Positions 34,867-43,309 of a DNA stretch of 51,210 nucleotides are shown piece by piece. A program made the translations under genes and the position numbers. Under the pieces are notes generated by a model. The model was not told the origin of the DNA and did not search any database. It was given only the letters and a program-made list of their open reading frames with translations. This DNA is from Lentisphaerae bacterium ADurb.Bin242 (GTDB taxonomy: Bacteria > Verrucomicrobiota > Lentisphaeria > Victivallales > UBA1829): NCBI GenBank assembly GCA_002069785.1, contig MWCA01000037.1, positions 1-51,210 on the forward strand, in the 5' to 3' direction. How positions within the stretch are numbered: the stretch's first letter is position 1; every line of letters starts with the position of its first letter.

Positions 34867-34885
34867 TTGCTAAATCGAGTAAACA
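34867..34885. promoter_or_regulatory. Operator copy A for the cassette 2 LacI regulator
   Basis: The 19-bp sequence TTGCTAAATCGAGTAAACA is found here at the start site of the LacI gene and again, identical, upstream of the pseudopilin gene at 36028. It has partial dyad symmetry (TTTNCT...AGNAAA when one T to the left is included). An exact 19-bp match at two 5' regions of one cassette is unlikely by chance, so it is very probably the binding site of this regulator. Confidence 0.75.
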
Positions 34886-34921
34886 GAAGATAAAGTTAAG
34901 GTAGAAAAGGAGAAACATGAA

Positions 34922-35932
34922 ATGGCTGTGACCATGCAGGATATTGCGGAGCGTTTGAATGTGTGCAGAGCTCTCGTTTCAGCGGTTCTCAACGAAAAAA
35001 AAGGATTCCGGGTTTCTGAAAAGACCAGAAAACGGGTTCTTGCCGTTGCGCAAGAACTTTCCTATCATAAGAATATGCTGGCGGCTTCGACGCGGACGGG
35101 GATCGTCAAAACCCTGGCGGTCATTACACCGTTTTCCAACAAACGCCCGGAAATGCTTGACGGCATCATTGAAGCAGCCATGGCGTTCGGCTTCGATATC
35201 AAAATCTTTTCCGACAATCATGTGGAGAATGTGATTTCCAGCATCATTGAAAACCGGATCGTCTATGTGATTTCTCTCAGCACTGATCGGAAAAAAAGGG
35301 AACAAACAGCGCAGTTAGCATCCAGAAATTCTCTGAAACTCATTTTTCATTTTGAATCCGGATTACTTGATTTTCCAGTTTTGAATATTGATTTTGCCTG
35401 TGCCGGTGCTCTTTCCGTGGAATATCTTGCCGGACTCGGACATCGTCGAATCGCCGTGGTCAGCGGTCCCGTCAACGAAGAAATGCTTTACAAGAAAAAA
35501 TATCTTGCAGCATTCAAACAGGGAATGAAGCAGGCAGGCTTGAAAGTTCCGAAAGGATTTGCAGACACAACTCTTGATTTTCAAGAGAATGTAGATTGCC
35601 TTCTTGATCTTCCTGCTGGACGCCGTCCGACCGCAATCTGTTGCATCAGCGATGCAATCGCCTATTATGTTTTTCGGGCGGCGGCGCAACGCGGGATCGC
35701 TCTCCCCGAAGAACTGTCGCTCATCGGCTTCGGAAATTTTGCCTATTCGGATCTGGCGTTTGTTCCGCTGACAACATTTGATGAGTTTCTGACAGAGCGC
35801 GGAAGAATTTCCGTGGAGATCCTTTTAGGGAAAACGGAACTGAAACATGATGCGGACGGTTATTACCTTCTTAAACCAAAACTGATTGTCCGGGAATCTG
35901 CTGCAACAACGGGGCAAAAGCGACCGCGATAA
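34922..35932 (+). CDS. LacI-family transcriptional regulator (cassette 2)
   Basis: The 336-residue protein starts at an ATG preceded by AAAAGGAG. The N-terminal helix-turn-helix (TMQDIAERLNVCRALVSAVLN, about 4-24) and hinge helix (about 47-58) are followed by a periplasmic-binding-fold sensor with VEYLAGLGHRRIAVVSGP, YLAAFKQGMKQAGL and TAICCISDAIAYYVFRAAAQRGIALPEELSLIGFG. It likely represses its own gene and the pseudopilin-DUF4838 genes that follow, since the same 19-bp sequence lies at both. It has more A/T at third positions than the hyp-ech genes, as do other genes of this cassette. The inducer is unknown. Confidence 0.9.
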   Translation: MAVTMQDIAERLNVCRALVSAVLNEKKGFRVSEKTRKRVLAVAQELSYHKNMLAASTRTGIVKTLAVITPFSNKRPEMLDGIIEAAMAFGFDIKIFSDNHVENVISSIIENRIVYVISLSTDRKKREQTAQLASRNSLKLIFHFESGLLDFPVLNIDFACAGALSVEYLAGLGHRRIAVVSGPVNEEMLYKKKYLAAFKQGMKQAGLKVPKGFADTTLDFQENVDCLLDLPAGRRPTAICCISDAIAYYVFRAAAQRGIALPEELSLIGFGNFAYSDLAFVPLTTFDEFLTERGRISVEILLGKTELKHDADGYYLLKPKLIVRESAATTGQKRPR

Positions 35933-36027
35933 CAAACAGCGGAGAAGCATCAAAGCCATATAAATAACTTTCTTGCAGAACAGCACATAAAGGTTGCCGA
36001 ATAATAGATCAGTCAGAAACAGCTCGG

Positions 36028-36046
36028 TTGCTAAATCGAGTAAACA
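36028..36046. promoter_or_regulatory. Operator copy B upstream of the cassette 2 pseudopilin gene
   Basis: An exact copy of the 19-bp sequence at 34867-34885, located 66 bases before the pseudopilin ATG and 95 bases after the LacI stop. I do not see a clear -35/-10 pair next to it; a weak promoter or one using other factors may be present. Confidence 0.7.
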
Positions 36047-36111
36047 TACAAACCGGAAATGGACTGCGAAGATGTTTTGCGGCTTAACCAAACAGAGAAA
36101 GGATTTCCAAG

Positions 36112-36876
36112 ATGAGGCAGAAATATTTTTCAATGATTGAACTTCTTATTGTAATCGCAGTCATTGCGATTCTGGTATCCATGCTCCTGCCTGCGCTGTC
36201 GAAGGTGAAAGCGGCAGCTCAGCAGATATCCTGTTGCAGCAACATCCGGCAGTTTCAAAGCGGTTTTACGATGTATGCGCTGGATTACAGAGACTTTGTG
36301 GTAAATTTCAATACGACTTCTTTTCAATATAATGATGGAAACATCAATTGGCTTTCCCTGATGCTCATGGAGGTTCCCCGTCAGGGGCATTATGCCGGAG
36401 CCGGAAAATTTCTTGGATATGTCAAAGCGGAATATAATGAATGGAAGGGGATCAGCCAGTGTCCGGCGCAGGCCCGCGATTATTCAAAAGAAACTCGTAT
36501 TTCCGGCTTGACCATCAGTCGTAACATCGCTTCTCCCTACGGTTTCTTTGCCAACTGGAAATGGCGTGTCAATCCGTATCAGGAAACAGGAGTGTCTTTT
36601 TCTTTTTCCCCGGACCTGACCGCTTATCAGGAACCCGTTTTCATCAATGTCGGAAAACTCAAGAACCCGTCGGCTCTTGCAAATCTCGGTGAAGTTCCCA
36701 ATTATACTTCCTACAAATTTCTTTTTGTTCATGGAATGACGAAAACCAATTTTGCATTCTTTGACGGTCATGTGCAGTCTGTCAAGCTTTCCGAGATCAA
36801 GCCGACAACCGGTGATCTGGTCTGCACAAGGAGTGGTCAGACAGAAATCTGGCCATGGAACGGGAAAAGCAGATAA
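36112..36876 (+). CDS. Pseudopilin-like protein (cassette 2)
   Basis: The 254-residue protein starts MRQKYFSMIELLIVIAVIAI: a very short basic leader, then the pilin-type hydrophobic helix with Glu at +5. The residue before the would-be mature Phe is Tyr, not Gly, and the usual FTL is FSM. Near the C-terminus it has FAFFDGHVQSV with an upstream His spaced by ten residues, a variant of the H-X9-DG motif. An AAAGGA site precedes the start. It is the first structural gene behind operator copy B and is followed by the carbohydrate-binding-like and DUF4838 genes. Its role is likely the same as that of the other two cassette pseudopilins. Confidence 0.85.
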   Translation: MRQKYFSMIELLIVIAVIAILVSMLLPALSKVKAAAQQISCCSNIRQFQSGFTMYALDYRDFVVNFNTTSFQYNDGNINWLSLMLMEVPRQGHYAGAGKFLGYVKAEYNEWKGISQCPAQARDYSKETRISGLTISRNIASPYGFFANWKWRVNPYQETGVSFSFSPDLTAYQEPVFINVGKLKNPSALANLGEVPNYTSYKFLFVHGMTKTNFAFFDGHVQSVKLSEIKPTTGDLVCTRSGQTEIWPWNGKSR

Positions 36877-37086
36877 TCCCGGAAACAATGTATTTTGCCT
36901 TGTGGCATAAACAAATACAGTCGTGCGGGGAATGGAGGTGCGCACTCGAAAATTTAATTTTCATGTTTTTCCGAATCAAGCCGTATCTGATGCAGCAAAC
37001 AGTATTGCAGCATAAAAAATGAGTTATCAACAATGGGAAGCCGATCTTCTGAAATGGCTTTACCAAGCTGGAAAAGGAGTCAAAAA

Positions 37087-37701
37087 ATGAAAAAACACTT
37101 TGTCCTCATCATTACCGCCATCCTTGCCCTCGTCCGGATCGAAGGCGGCGCCGCTGAAAGTAACACAACTCAGCAGCCCATCTTTAACAATCCCGATTTT
37201 GAGCAGTATGCTCCATGGACCCGTCCCGCAACTTCCAAACACCCGTGGAATTTCAAGGGCGGGAAAGCCGGATATTGGTATTACAATGAAAACACGACTG
37301 TTGACGCAGAAATCCGGACAGACGGCGCACCTTCAGGCAAAGCCTACCTCCGTATGAGCTCTCCGAAAGGAACGATTTGGTTCGGACAGTTTATCGATGG
37401 ACTCAAAAATTTTCCGAAAGGACTCAAAAAAGCGGATGTCTCCCTGAAAGTCCGCGGAAAATGCGAAGTCATTATTTACGTTTCCGGCAAACCTGCTGTT
37501 TCCGGCAACCGATTGACCGTCAATGTCGATTCCCCGGATAAGTGGTTTGAGGTCAAGGGAACCCTCGGCATTCCGGAAACGCCCAACTTTCTCTGGATCC
37601 GCATAAACAGCACCAGCGCTGTAGACGTGGACGATTTCCGTTTCACTCCCGTTGCCGATGCCCCGGCGTCTTCGGCAGCGACTCCCGGAGAGGCAAAATG
37701 A
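37087..37701 (+). CDS. Small secreted carbohydrate-binding-like protein
   Basis: The ATG at 37087 follows AAAAGGAG by 8 bases. The 204-residue protein has a signal peptide (to about residue 24) and a single beta-sandwich-like domain (about 30-190) rich in Trp, Tyr and Gly: FNNPDFEQYAPW, GYWYYNENT, KADVSLKVRG and DVDDFRF. The same domain makes up the last 165 residues of the next protein. The composition suggests carbohydrate binding, but I do not recognise a named CBM family. Its stop overlaps the next start by four bases, so the two are probably made together. It may be a free form of the binding domain, exported alone. Confidence 0.75.
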   Translation: MKKHFVLIITAILALVRIEGGAAESNTTQQPIFNNPDFEQYAPWTRPATSKHPWNFKGGKAGYWYYNENTTVDAEIRTDGAPSGKAYLRMSSPKGTIWFGQFIDGLKNFPKGLKKADVSLKVRGKCEVIIYVSGKPAVSGNRLTVNVDSPDKWFEVKGTLGIPETPNFLWIRINSTSAVDVDDFRFTPVADAPASSAATPGEAK

Positions 37702-40676
37702 AATACCTGATTCTTTTCAGCGCGATGCTTTTTAGTGTAGCTGAATCTTTTGCCGAAAACATTGCGTTGGTGGAAAACGGCAGGGCAAAAGCCTCTATTG
37801 TCCTTGCATCCGATGCCTCTGCACCGGAAAAATTCGCGGCGGAAACATTCGTGAACTATGTGGAAAAAATCACGGGTGCAAAACTTGTCATTGGAACTGC
37901 TCCCTTACCGGAGATGCTTCCCGTCCGCATCGGGACCCGTTCCGCTACGAACATGGTGAAAAATGCCTCTGTAGACAAAAATGCAGGAAAGATCGTGGAG
38001 GACGGTTACATTGTCTCCGCCGATAAAACCGGTGTTACTGTTACGGGAAACAAAAAACGGAGTGTAATCTATGCGGTCTCGCATCTTCTCGGTAAATACG
38101 GTGGGGTCATTTGGTTCTATCCCGGGAGAAAAGTAGGCGATCCTGAAGCCGAATACTGTCCGAAGAGCCCGGATTTCCGCATTCCGGAAGGAACTTTTGT
38201 AAAAAATCCGGATTTTACCCTTCGCCGTTATTTCACCAGTGGAGTCACGGAAAATGAGTGGCTGGTGCTGAACGGACAACAGGTCGTTGCACATGGGGAA
38301 TATGGCTGGACACTTCCCCATTTCTGGAAATGCGATCCTATTTTCACCAGGGGCGGACACGATATGACAGGGCTTCTCCTGGGCAAGGACAACTACGATA
38401 AACTGTTCAAGGAACATCCGGAATATTTTGGACTCTGCAACGGCAAACGCGTAGATTCCGGCAATATGCCATGGAAAGTCGGGCAGATCGTTTGCCAGCC
38501 ATGCACCAGCAATCCGGAGGTCCTCAAACGAATGGCAAATAACGCCATTGAATCCATGAAGCTTTTCAAAGGGAAAGGCGACTCTTTCCGCGATTTCTCC
38601 AATGACGACCATACCCGCTGGTGTCAGTGTGAAAACTGCCGGAAACTGGATCTTCCCTTGGATACTACCGGAAACAATCGTGAAGGCAATCGCTGGTGGC
38701 ATTTCCTCAATCGCATGGCGGCAGAGATGCGCAAGGACGATCCGAATGTCCAGATACAGACTCTTGTTTATCAGACTTACCGTTATCCGCCTGCCGGCAT
38801 TACCCCCGATCCCCGGGTCAGGGTCGCGATCTGTCCCCATCACCGCTGCTACATCCATTCGCTCACCGATCCGCGCTGTCCCATGAACGTGCCTTTCCGA
38901 AAGATGTTTGAGGAGTGGCATAAGGCAGCCATGACAGCCACATCTTTTGAGTATTTCAATCAGATGTGCGGCCTCAATACCTACCTTCCCATGGAAAAGA
39001 GTTGGATTGAGGACCTCCGTTTTTATCATAAGCACAATGTGAAGGGTTATCTTTTCACCGGCAGTACCATGTTCGATATCCCCGAATGGAAAGCGAATAT
39101 GAAGAAATACAGGGATAATCCCTGGCTGATGAAATATCCTTATGACGGCGGTAACTGGGTCGCCCGCTGGCAGCACTGTTGGATGAATGCCTATTTCAGT
39201 TGGAATATCGACGACGACTACGATAAGGTCTATGAGTATGTCAATTCAAAGTATTACGGTGCGGCATGGCCCTTTATGAAAAAATACCGCGCCGAACTCA
39301 TTGCCGCATTGTATGAATCCGGGATTCATGTGGGTTACGAATTCCCCGATCAGACCATCGGCAGATGTTTCGAACGTCCCGGGTTTCCAGCCTCCATCTA
39401 TAAACTTCTGGATCAGGCATCTGCCGCTGTCAGTGGCGATGTGATCCGTACCCGTCGTATTGAGCGTGACCGCGCTTACTTCGAATCCGATTGGGTGCGA
39501 GCATACAAAGACTATTGCAGAAATCGTCAAAGCGAATACAATGCCGGACACCGTACAGGGCAAATCGTCATCGACGGCAAACTTGATGAGAACGACTGGA
39601 AAAACGGGCTTGGCTATATTACCGGCTTCAAACTCTTTGCCAGCGATGGGAAAAAGGATGCCGTACTCCAGACTTACGGACGCATCCTTTTCGATGAGAA
39701 CAACATCTATTTCGGCGTAGAGGCGCTGAAAGCTCCGGGCGCTTCTCTGAAAGCCTCGAAAAATCCTTTCTCCGGCGAACATTTGGAATTCTTCATCAGT
39801 CCGCCGGCACTGAACAGCAAATATTATCAGCTTGCACTCAATGCCAATGGAAAAGTTTATCAGGCTCTCGCTTCTTCTGCCTCCAATTGCGATAAGACGT
39901 TCACAACTTCCATAGAATACAAGATCACTGACTCTCCTGAAAAGTGGACGCTGGAAATACGCATTCCGACGGATAAACTCGGCGGGACGGTGAAAACAGG
40001 CGACATGTGGAAAATCAATATCGGACGCGGAGCCGATCTTACTGGCGGTCAACAGGAGATCAGCAGCGTTGCCAACGGTGTGTTCCATGATGCTCTCGAC
40101 CTCTATCGGACAGTCGTTATGGGCAAGGAAGGTCCCATCTTCCGCAATGGCGATTTTGAGGAATATGGAGCTTGGAAGCGACCTGCGAATTCCAAACATC
40201 CATGGAATTTCTTCGGCGGAAAAGCCAGCTATTGGTATTATAATGAAACGACGGATGCAGATGCGGAAATCAGGAAGGACAATCCTCCATCCGGCAAGAC
40301 TTATCTGCGTCTGATTCCGAAAAAAAGCACCGCCATGCTCGGCCAGTTTGTCCATACCAACCAGAAAGCGTTTCCAAAAGGACTGAAAAATGCTGATGTC
40401 TCTTTAAAAGTCAGAGGAAAAGGCGAAGTCATCATCTATCTGTCGGGGAAATCCTCCTCCGGCGAAAAAAAGAACCGGGTAACTTTCAACGTCGATTCTC
40501 CGGATAAATGGACTACCGTCAGCGGAACCATTGAGGTCCATGAGCAGCCCAACGCACTGTGGATTCGTCTAAACAGCAGCAGGTCGATCGATATCGACGA
40601 CTTCCGGTTTGCCCCGGCGGCAATACCTGATTCCGGTATGCCTTCCATGGAAGCTGAAGAAAAACGCAACAACTAA
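37698..40676 (+). CDS. Large secreted DUF4838 protein with CBM9-like and C-terminal binding domains
   Basis: The 992-residue protein has a signal peptide (about 1-19), a GH67-N-like alpha/beta domain (about 25-160; KRSVIYAVSHLLGKYGGVIWFYPGR), the DUF4838 core (about 175-590) with the C-x-C-x2-C motif in WCQCENC (about 308-313), a CBM9/DOMON-like sandwich (about 620-800; IVIDGKLDENDWKN at its start) and a C-terminal domain (about 811-975) clearly similar to the whole preceding small protein. The core resembles, less closely, the two DUF4838 proteins of cassette 1. It probably acts on polysaccharide outside the cytoplasm; the reaction is unknown. A perfect hairpin follows the stop. Confidence 0.85.
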   Translation: MKYLILFSAMLFSVAESFAENIALVENGRAKASIVLASDASAPEKFAAETFVNYVEKITGAKLVIGTAPLPEMLPVRIGTRSATNMVKNASVDKNAGKIVEDGYIVSADKTGVTVTGNKKRSVIYAVSHLLGKYGGVIWFYPGRKVGDPEAEYCPKSPDFRIPEGTFVKNPDFTLRRYFTSGVTENEWLVLNGQQVVAHGEYGWTLPHFWKCDPIFTRGGHDMTGLLLGKDNYDKLFKEHPEYFGLCNGKRVDSGNMPWKVGQIVCQPCTSNPEVLKRMANNAIESMKLFKGKGDSFRDFSNDDHTRWCQCENCRKLDLPLDTTGNNREGNRWWHFLNRMAAEMRKDDPNVQIQTLVYQTYRYPPAGITPDPRVRVAICPHHRCYIHSLTDPRCPMNVPFRKMFEEWHKAAMTATSFEYFNQMCGLNTYLPMEKSWIEDLRFYHKHNVKGYLFTGSTMFDIPEWKANMKKYRDNPWLMKYPYDGGNWVARWQHCWMNAYFSWNIDDDYDKVYEYVNSKYYGAAWPFMKKYRAELIAALYESGIHVGYEFPDQTIGRCFERPGFPASIYKLLDQASAAVSGDVIRTRRIERDRAYFESDWVRAYKDYCRNRQSEYNAGHRTGQIVIDGKLDENDWKNGLGYITGFKLFASDGKKDAVLQTYGRILFDENNIYFGVEALKAPGASLKASKNPFSGEHLEFFISPPALNSKYYQLALNANGKVYQALASSASNCDKTFTTSIEYKITDSPEKWTLEIRIPTDKLGGTVKTGDMWKINIGRGADLTGGQQEISSVANGVFHDALDLYRTVVMGKEGPIFRNGDFEEYGAWKRPANSKHPWNFFGGKASYWYYNETTDADAEIRKDNPPSGKTYLRLIPKKSTAMLGQFVHTNQKAFPKGLKNADVSLKVRGKGEVIIYLSGKSSSGEKKNRVTFNVDSPDKWTTVSGTIEVHEQPNALWIRLNSSRSIDIDDFRFAPAAIPDSGMPSMEAEEKRNN

Positions 40677-40688
40677 AATATACTTGTA

Positions 40689-40714
40689 TTTCCCTCCGGT
40701 TTGCCGGAGGGAAA
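40689..40714. promoter_or_regulatory. Strong hairpin after the DUF4838 gene
   Basis: An 11-bp perfect stem (TTTCCCTCCGG / CCGGAGGGAAA) with a TTTG loop lies between the DUF4838 stop and the decayed gene at 40732. No T-tract follows, so it is not a standard terminator. It may stabilise the 3' end of the upstream message or reduce transcription of what follows. Confidence 0.55.
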
Positions 40715-40731
40715 ACGCAGAAAGAGCTCAT

Positions 40732-41150
40732 ATGAAATTTTGTATGATGTCTTTTCTCCTCGGAGCCGTATCGCCTGAGGAGGTCGTCCGGACGACAATA
40801 GAACTGGGAATGAAGGCAGTTGACTGGATCGGACTTCATAACTCCGGTCAACGTTCCGTCTTGAGCTTCGTACACTTGCACCGGACCGCATGGACCAGTT
40901 TCAGCAGGCGCTGGAAGATACCATTGATATTGGACAAATATCTTGATGATTCCGCCGTTTACAGCTGTCGGACAGGCGTCTCTTGCTGACGGGACCCGTA
41001 AGTGGTGTAATTTCCTTTCGGAAGTCGTGCCGCTTGCTCAAAAGAGGGAATCACTCTCACGGTTGAAGGCACAGGCTCGCTGAAAAGCCCACTGGGATCG
41101 GCGGAGGAGTTTCAGATTTGATCCCGGCAATATGAAGACAGTCTGTGATT
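40732..41150 (+). pseudogene. Decayed sugar phosphate isomerase/epimerase-like (TIM barrel) gene
   Basis: The first frame starts normally (MKFCMMSFLLGAVSPEEVVR, then LGMKAVDWIGLHN), as in xylose-isomerase-like TIM-barrel proteins. After about residue 43 the family sequence is lost and continues in other frames: APDRMDQFQQALEDTIDIG, then after a stop MIPPFTAVGQ...RKWCNFLSEVVPLAQK, then in another frame GITLTVEGTGSLKSPLGSAE, and finally FDPGNMKTVCD. These pieces are in the right order for the family but need at least three frame changes and deletions. The gene would be about 270 codons if intact. It was probably the last gene of cassette 2, a cytoplasmic sugar-processing enzyme. Confidence 0.75.
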
Positions 41151-41184
41151 TTTGAAAAAATTCTTTCTTTTTTTTATTTTGCCC

Positions 41185-41212
41185 TTGATTTTTATCAAAA
41201 ATGTTTTATAAT
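41185..41212 (+). promoter_or_regulatory. Promoter of the cassette 3 LacI gene
   Basis: TTGATT (41185-41190) and a perfect TATAAT (41207-41212) are separated by 16 bases. The -35 region lies in a small palindrome (TTGATTTTTATCAA, 41185-41198) that might itself be an operator. Confidence 0.65.
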
Positions 41213-41253
41213 AATTGATGACACGTTTAATCAGGCATTCATCAGAGGCGTCT

Positions 41254-42348
41254 ATGAAACGGAATATAACGATCAAGGACATTGCAAGAGAGGCGGGAGT
41301 CTCCACGGCGGTCGTCAGCGTGGCCTTGTCCAACGGACGCTCGAACACCCGGATGTCCGAACAGACCCGCGAGCGCATCCGTGCCATTGCGCGGGAAAAC
41401 AACTACCACTCGAATATTATCGCGCGCGGGTTTCAGTTCCGCAAATCATACTTGATCGGACTTTTTTTCAGCAACCAGAGCTGGTATATCCAGTCCAGAA
41501 TCCTGGATGAACTGCGGAAAATCTGCTATGCGCATCAATATGACATTATTGTCTATTCGACCGATTCGCTGGAAATGGAAAAACACAGCCTGGAGGTGGC
41601 CCGGTCCAGAAATCTCGATGCGATCCTGACCGTTCCTTTTGCCTCGGAGGAGGGCAATAATCTTGAGATATACCGTCAGTTTGCCGCTTCCGGGGTGCCT
41701 GTCATTCAGATATTTTACAGGATTTCTCCGGAATTCCCCTACATCGGGCGCGATTATTTTGCGCTCGGGGAAAAAGGAATCCGGCTTCTTGCCGAACGCG
41801 GACACCGCCGGATCGGCCTCCAGATCTATGACAATTATCTGGATACTTGCCTTGGACACAATTCGTTTGTCTTTTACCGGGGATGTATGGAAGAGGCCAG
41901 AAAAGCTTCGGTGAATCTGACGGTGTATCCGGTGAACTTCAGCCGACCGGACAATCCGTATCCGGGCGAGGAATGTGCCGAAAAAATTTTTGAACTTCCC
42001 GTGAAACAGCGTCCGACCGCGATTCTTTCGAGTTCCAATACTCTTGTTTTCAAGGCCTACGAACGTTTCCGGGAATTCGGACTTTCCATTCCGCGGGATA
42101 TTTCCCTGGTCGGCTGCGCGGATGACTTCGAGCTGAACCGGACCCTCCTGTCCGAACTTTCCTTTTACGCGGTTCCCTTTCGGGAAATTGCCGCGGCCGC
42201 CGCGGGAAAATGTCTCGCCCTTTCCGATGCTTCTCCGATGAATGAAATTCTTTTTGACAGTCCGCTCTCCGGGGAATTCACCATTCGGGATATTTCCAGT
42301 GCCGCCCGGAATCAAAAAGTCCCAATGGAAGGGAAAAACAGAAAATGA
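41254..42348 (+). CDS. LacI-family transcriptional regulator (cassette 3)
   Basis: I start at the ATG at 41254 (MKRNITIKDIAREAGVSTAV), with a GAGG site before it; an in-frame ATG 13 codons upstream would come right after the promoter. The 364-residue protein has the classical LacI helix-turn-helix (ITIKDIAREAGVSTAVVSVALS, about 5-26), a hinge (about 48-60) and a sensor domain with RLLAERGHRRIGLQIYDN, PTAILSSSNTLVFKAYERFREFGLSIPRDISLVGCADD. It most likely controls the pseudopilin and glycosidase genes that follow. No shared operator between its promoter and the next gene could be found by eye. Confidence 0.9.
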   Translation: MKRNITIKDIAREAGVSTAVVSVALSNGRSNTRMSEQTRERIRAIARENNYHSNIIARGFQFRKSYLIGLFFSNQSWYIQSRILDELRKICYAHQYDIIVYSTDSLEMEKHSLEVARSRNLDAILTVPFASEEGNNLEIYRQFAASGVPVIQIFYRISPEFPYIGRDYFALGEKGIRLLAERGHRRIGLQIYDNYLDTCLGHNSFVFYRGCMEEARKASVNLTVYPVNFSRPDNPYPGEECAEKIFELPVKQRPTAILSSSNTLVFKAYERFREFGLSIPRDISLVGCADDFELNRTLLSELSFYAVPFREIAAAAAGKCLALSDASPMNEILFDSPLSGEFTIRDISSAARNQKVPMEGKNRK

Positions 42349-42477
42349 ACGGATCTGAATACAATAAGGGTTTTCCATCGGAACGGTTCGGGCACCTCCG
42401 TACCCGGTTTGAATTTCGAAACAATTTTCATAGTCCGATGATTTTTGATGTCAACAGAAGAAAAGAAAGGAGCCGTC

Positions 42478-43239
42478 ATGAAATTCCGGAAAAGATTTTT
42501 TACGCTCATTGAACTTTTGATCGTTGTTGCGATCATCGCGATTCTTGCCGCTTTGCTGCTGCCGGCGTTGAACAATGCGCGGGAGACCGCCAAAAAGGTT
42601 TCCTGTCTGAACAATTTGAAAACTTTCGGAACGGGCATTGTCTTTTATGCGGACGGCAATCACGGTTATGTGCCCATGACCAAGTTTACTGCGTCCGGAG
42701 TGAACGGCGGACTGATTTTCGGATTGATCAATGAACTTCGGCTCAGCCAGTCTTCCGTATATAAGAAAAGAAGCGTGCTGGTTTGTCCCGGATTCGTCAA
42801 CGAAAGTTTTCTCGCTTCCGATGCCTCTATGCGCCCCTGGTACTATACCGGTTCCGCGCTGGATGTCGCCTATTACAGTTATGGCGGAAACGGTCATGTT
42901 TTTACGACGCCGAGCATTGCCTTTTCTCCGAAAACCAGCGTCAAATTCGACCGCATCCGGAAAACGGCGTCCGTGCTCGGCATGGCCGATGCGACTGCGT
43001 CCATTATTGAATACAGCGCCCAGCGGTTTTACAATATTCACGGAAAAGCTTTCAACGCCCTTTGGATGGACGGCCATGTGACCACCTACCGGAACAACTA
43101 TCCCGCTAAACTGGTTCTTTCGCAGGTTCTTTCCAGCGGCTCTATCAGCGGACCGGGGCCCGGCGGAAGGGCTTTTCCCGCGCTTTATCCGGCCGTGGGC
43201 ACGCACCTTGGATTCTATCCGTTCTGGGGCGATGAATAA
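42478..43239 (+). CDS. Pseudopilin-like protein with H-X9-DG motif (cassette 3)
   Basis: The ATG at 42478 follows AAAGGAG by 6 bases. The 253-residue protein begins MKFRKRF and then [24 protein letters not shown], the pilin-type helix with Glu at +5. The residue before the would-be mature Phe is Phe, not Gly. The C-terminal third has H-X9-DG ([17 protein letters not shown]). The core differs strongly from the pseudopilins of the other two cassettes, while the N-terminal helix and the DGHV motif are retained. It stands between the LacI gene and the large secreted glycosidase candidate. Confidence 0.87.
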   Translation: MKFRKRFFTLIELLIVVAIIAILAALLLPALNNARETAKKVSCLNNLKTFGTGIVFYADGNHGYVPMTKFTASGVNGGLIFGLINELRLSQSSVYKKRSVLVCPGFVNESFLASDASMRPWYYTGSALDVAYYSYGGNGHVFTTPSIAFSPKTSVKFDRIRKTASVLGMADATASIIEYSAQRFYNIHGKAFNALWMDGHVTTYRNNYPAKLVLSQVLSSGSISGPGPGGRAFPALYPAVGTHLGFYPFWGDE

Positions 43240-43309
43240 GGATTCCGGATTCGTCCGGTTTTTAGAATACGCTTTCATGATTTCCCATAAACGACAAGGA
43301 GTTTTTTGA

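Noticed and set aside
41213..42455. Shared operator between the cassette 3 LacI gene and its pseudopilin gene (TTGATGNCA at both)
   Set aside because: Only nine positions match, with an internal mismatch, and neither copy is symmetrical; chance similarity in A/T-rich DNA is likely.
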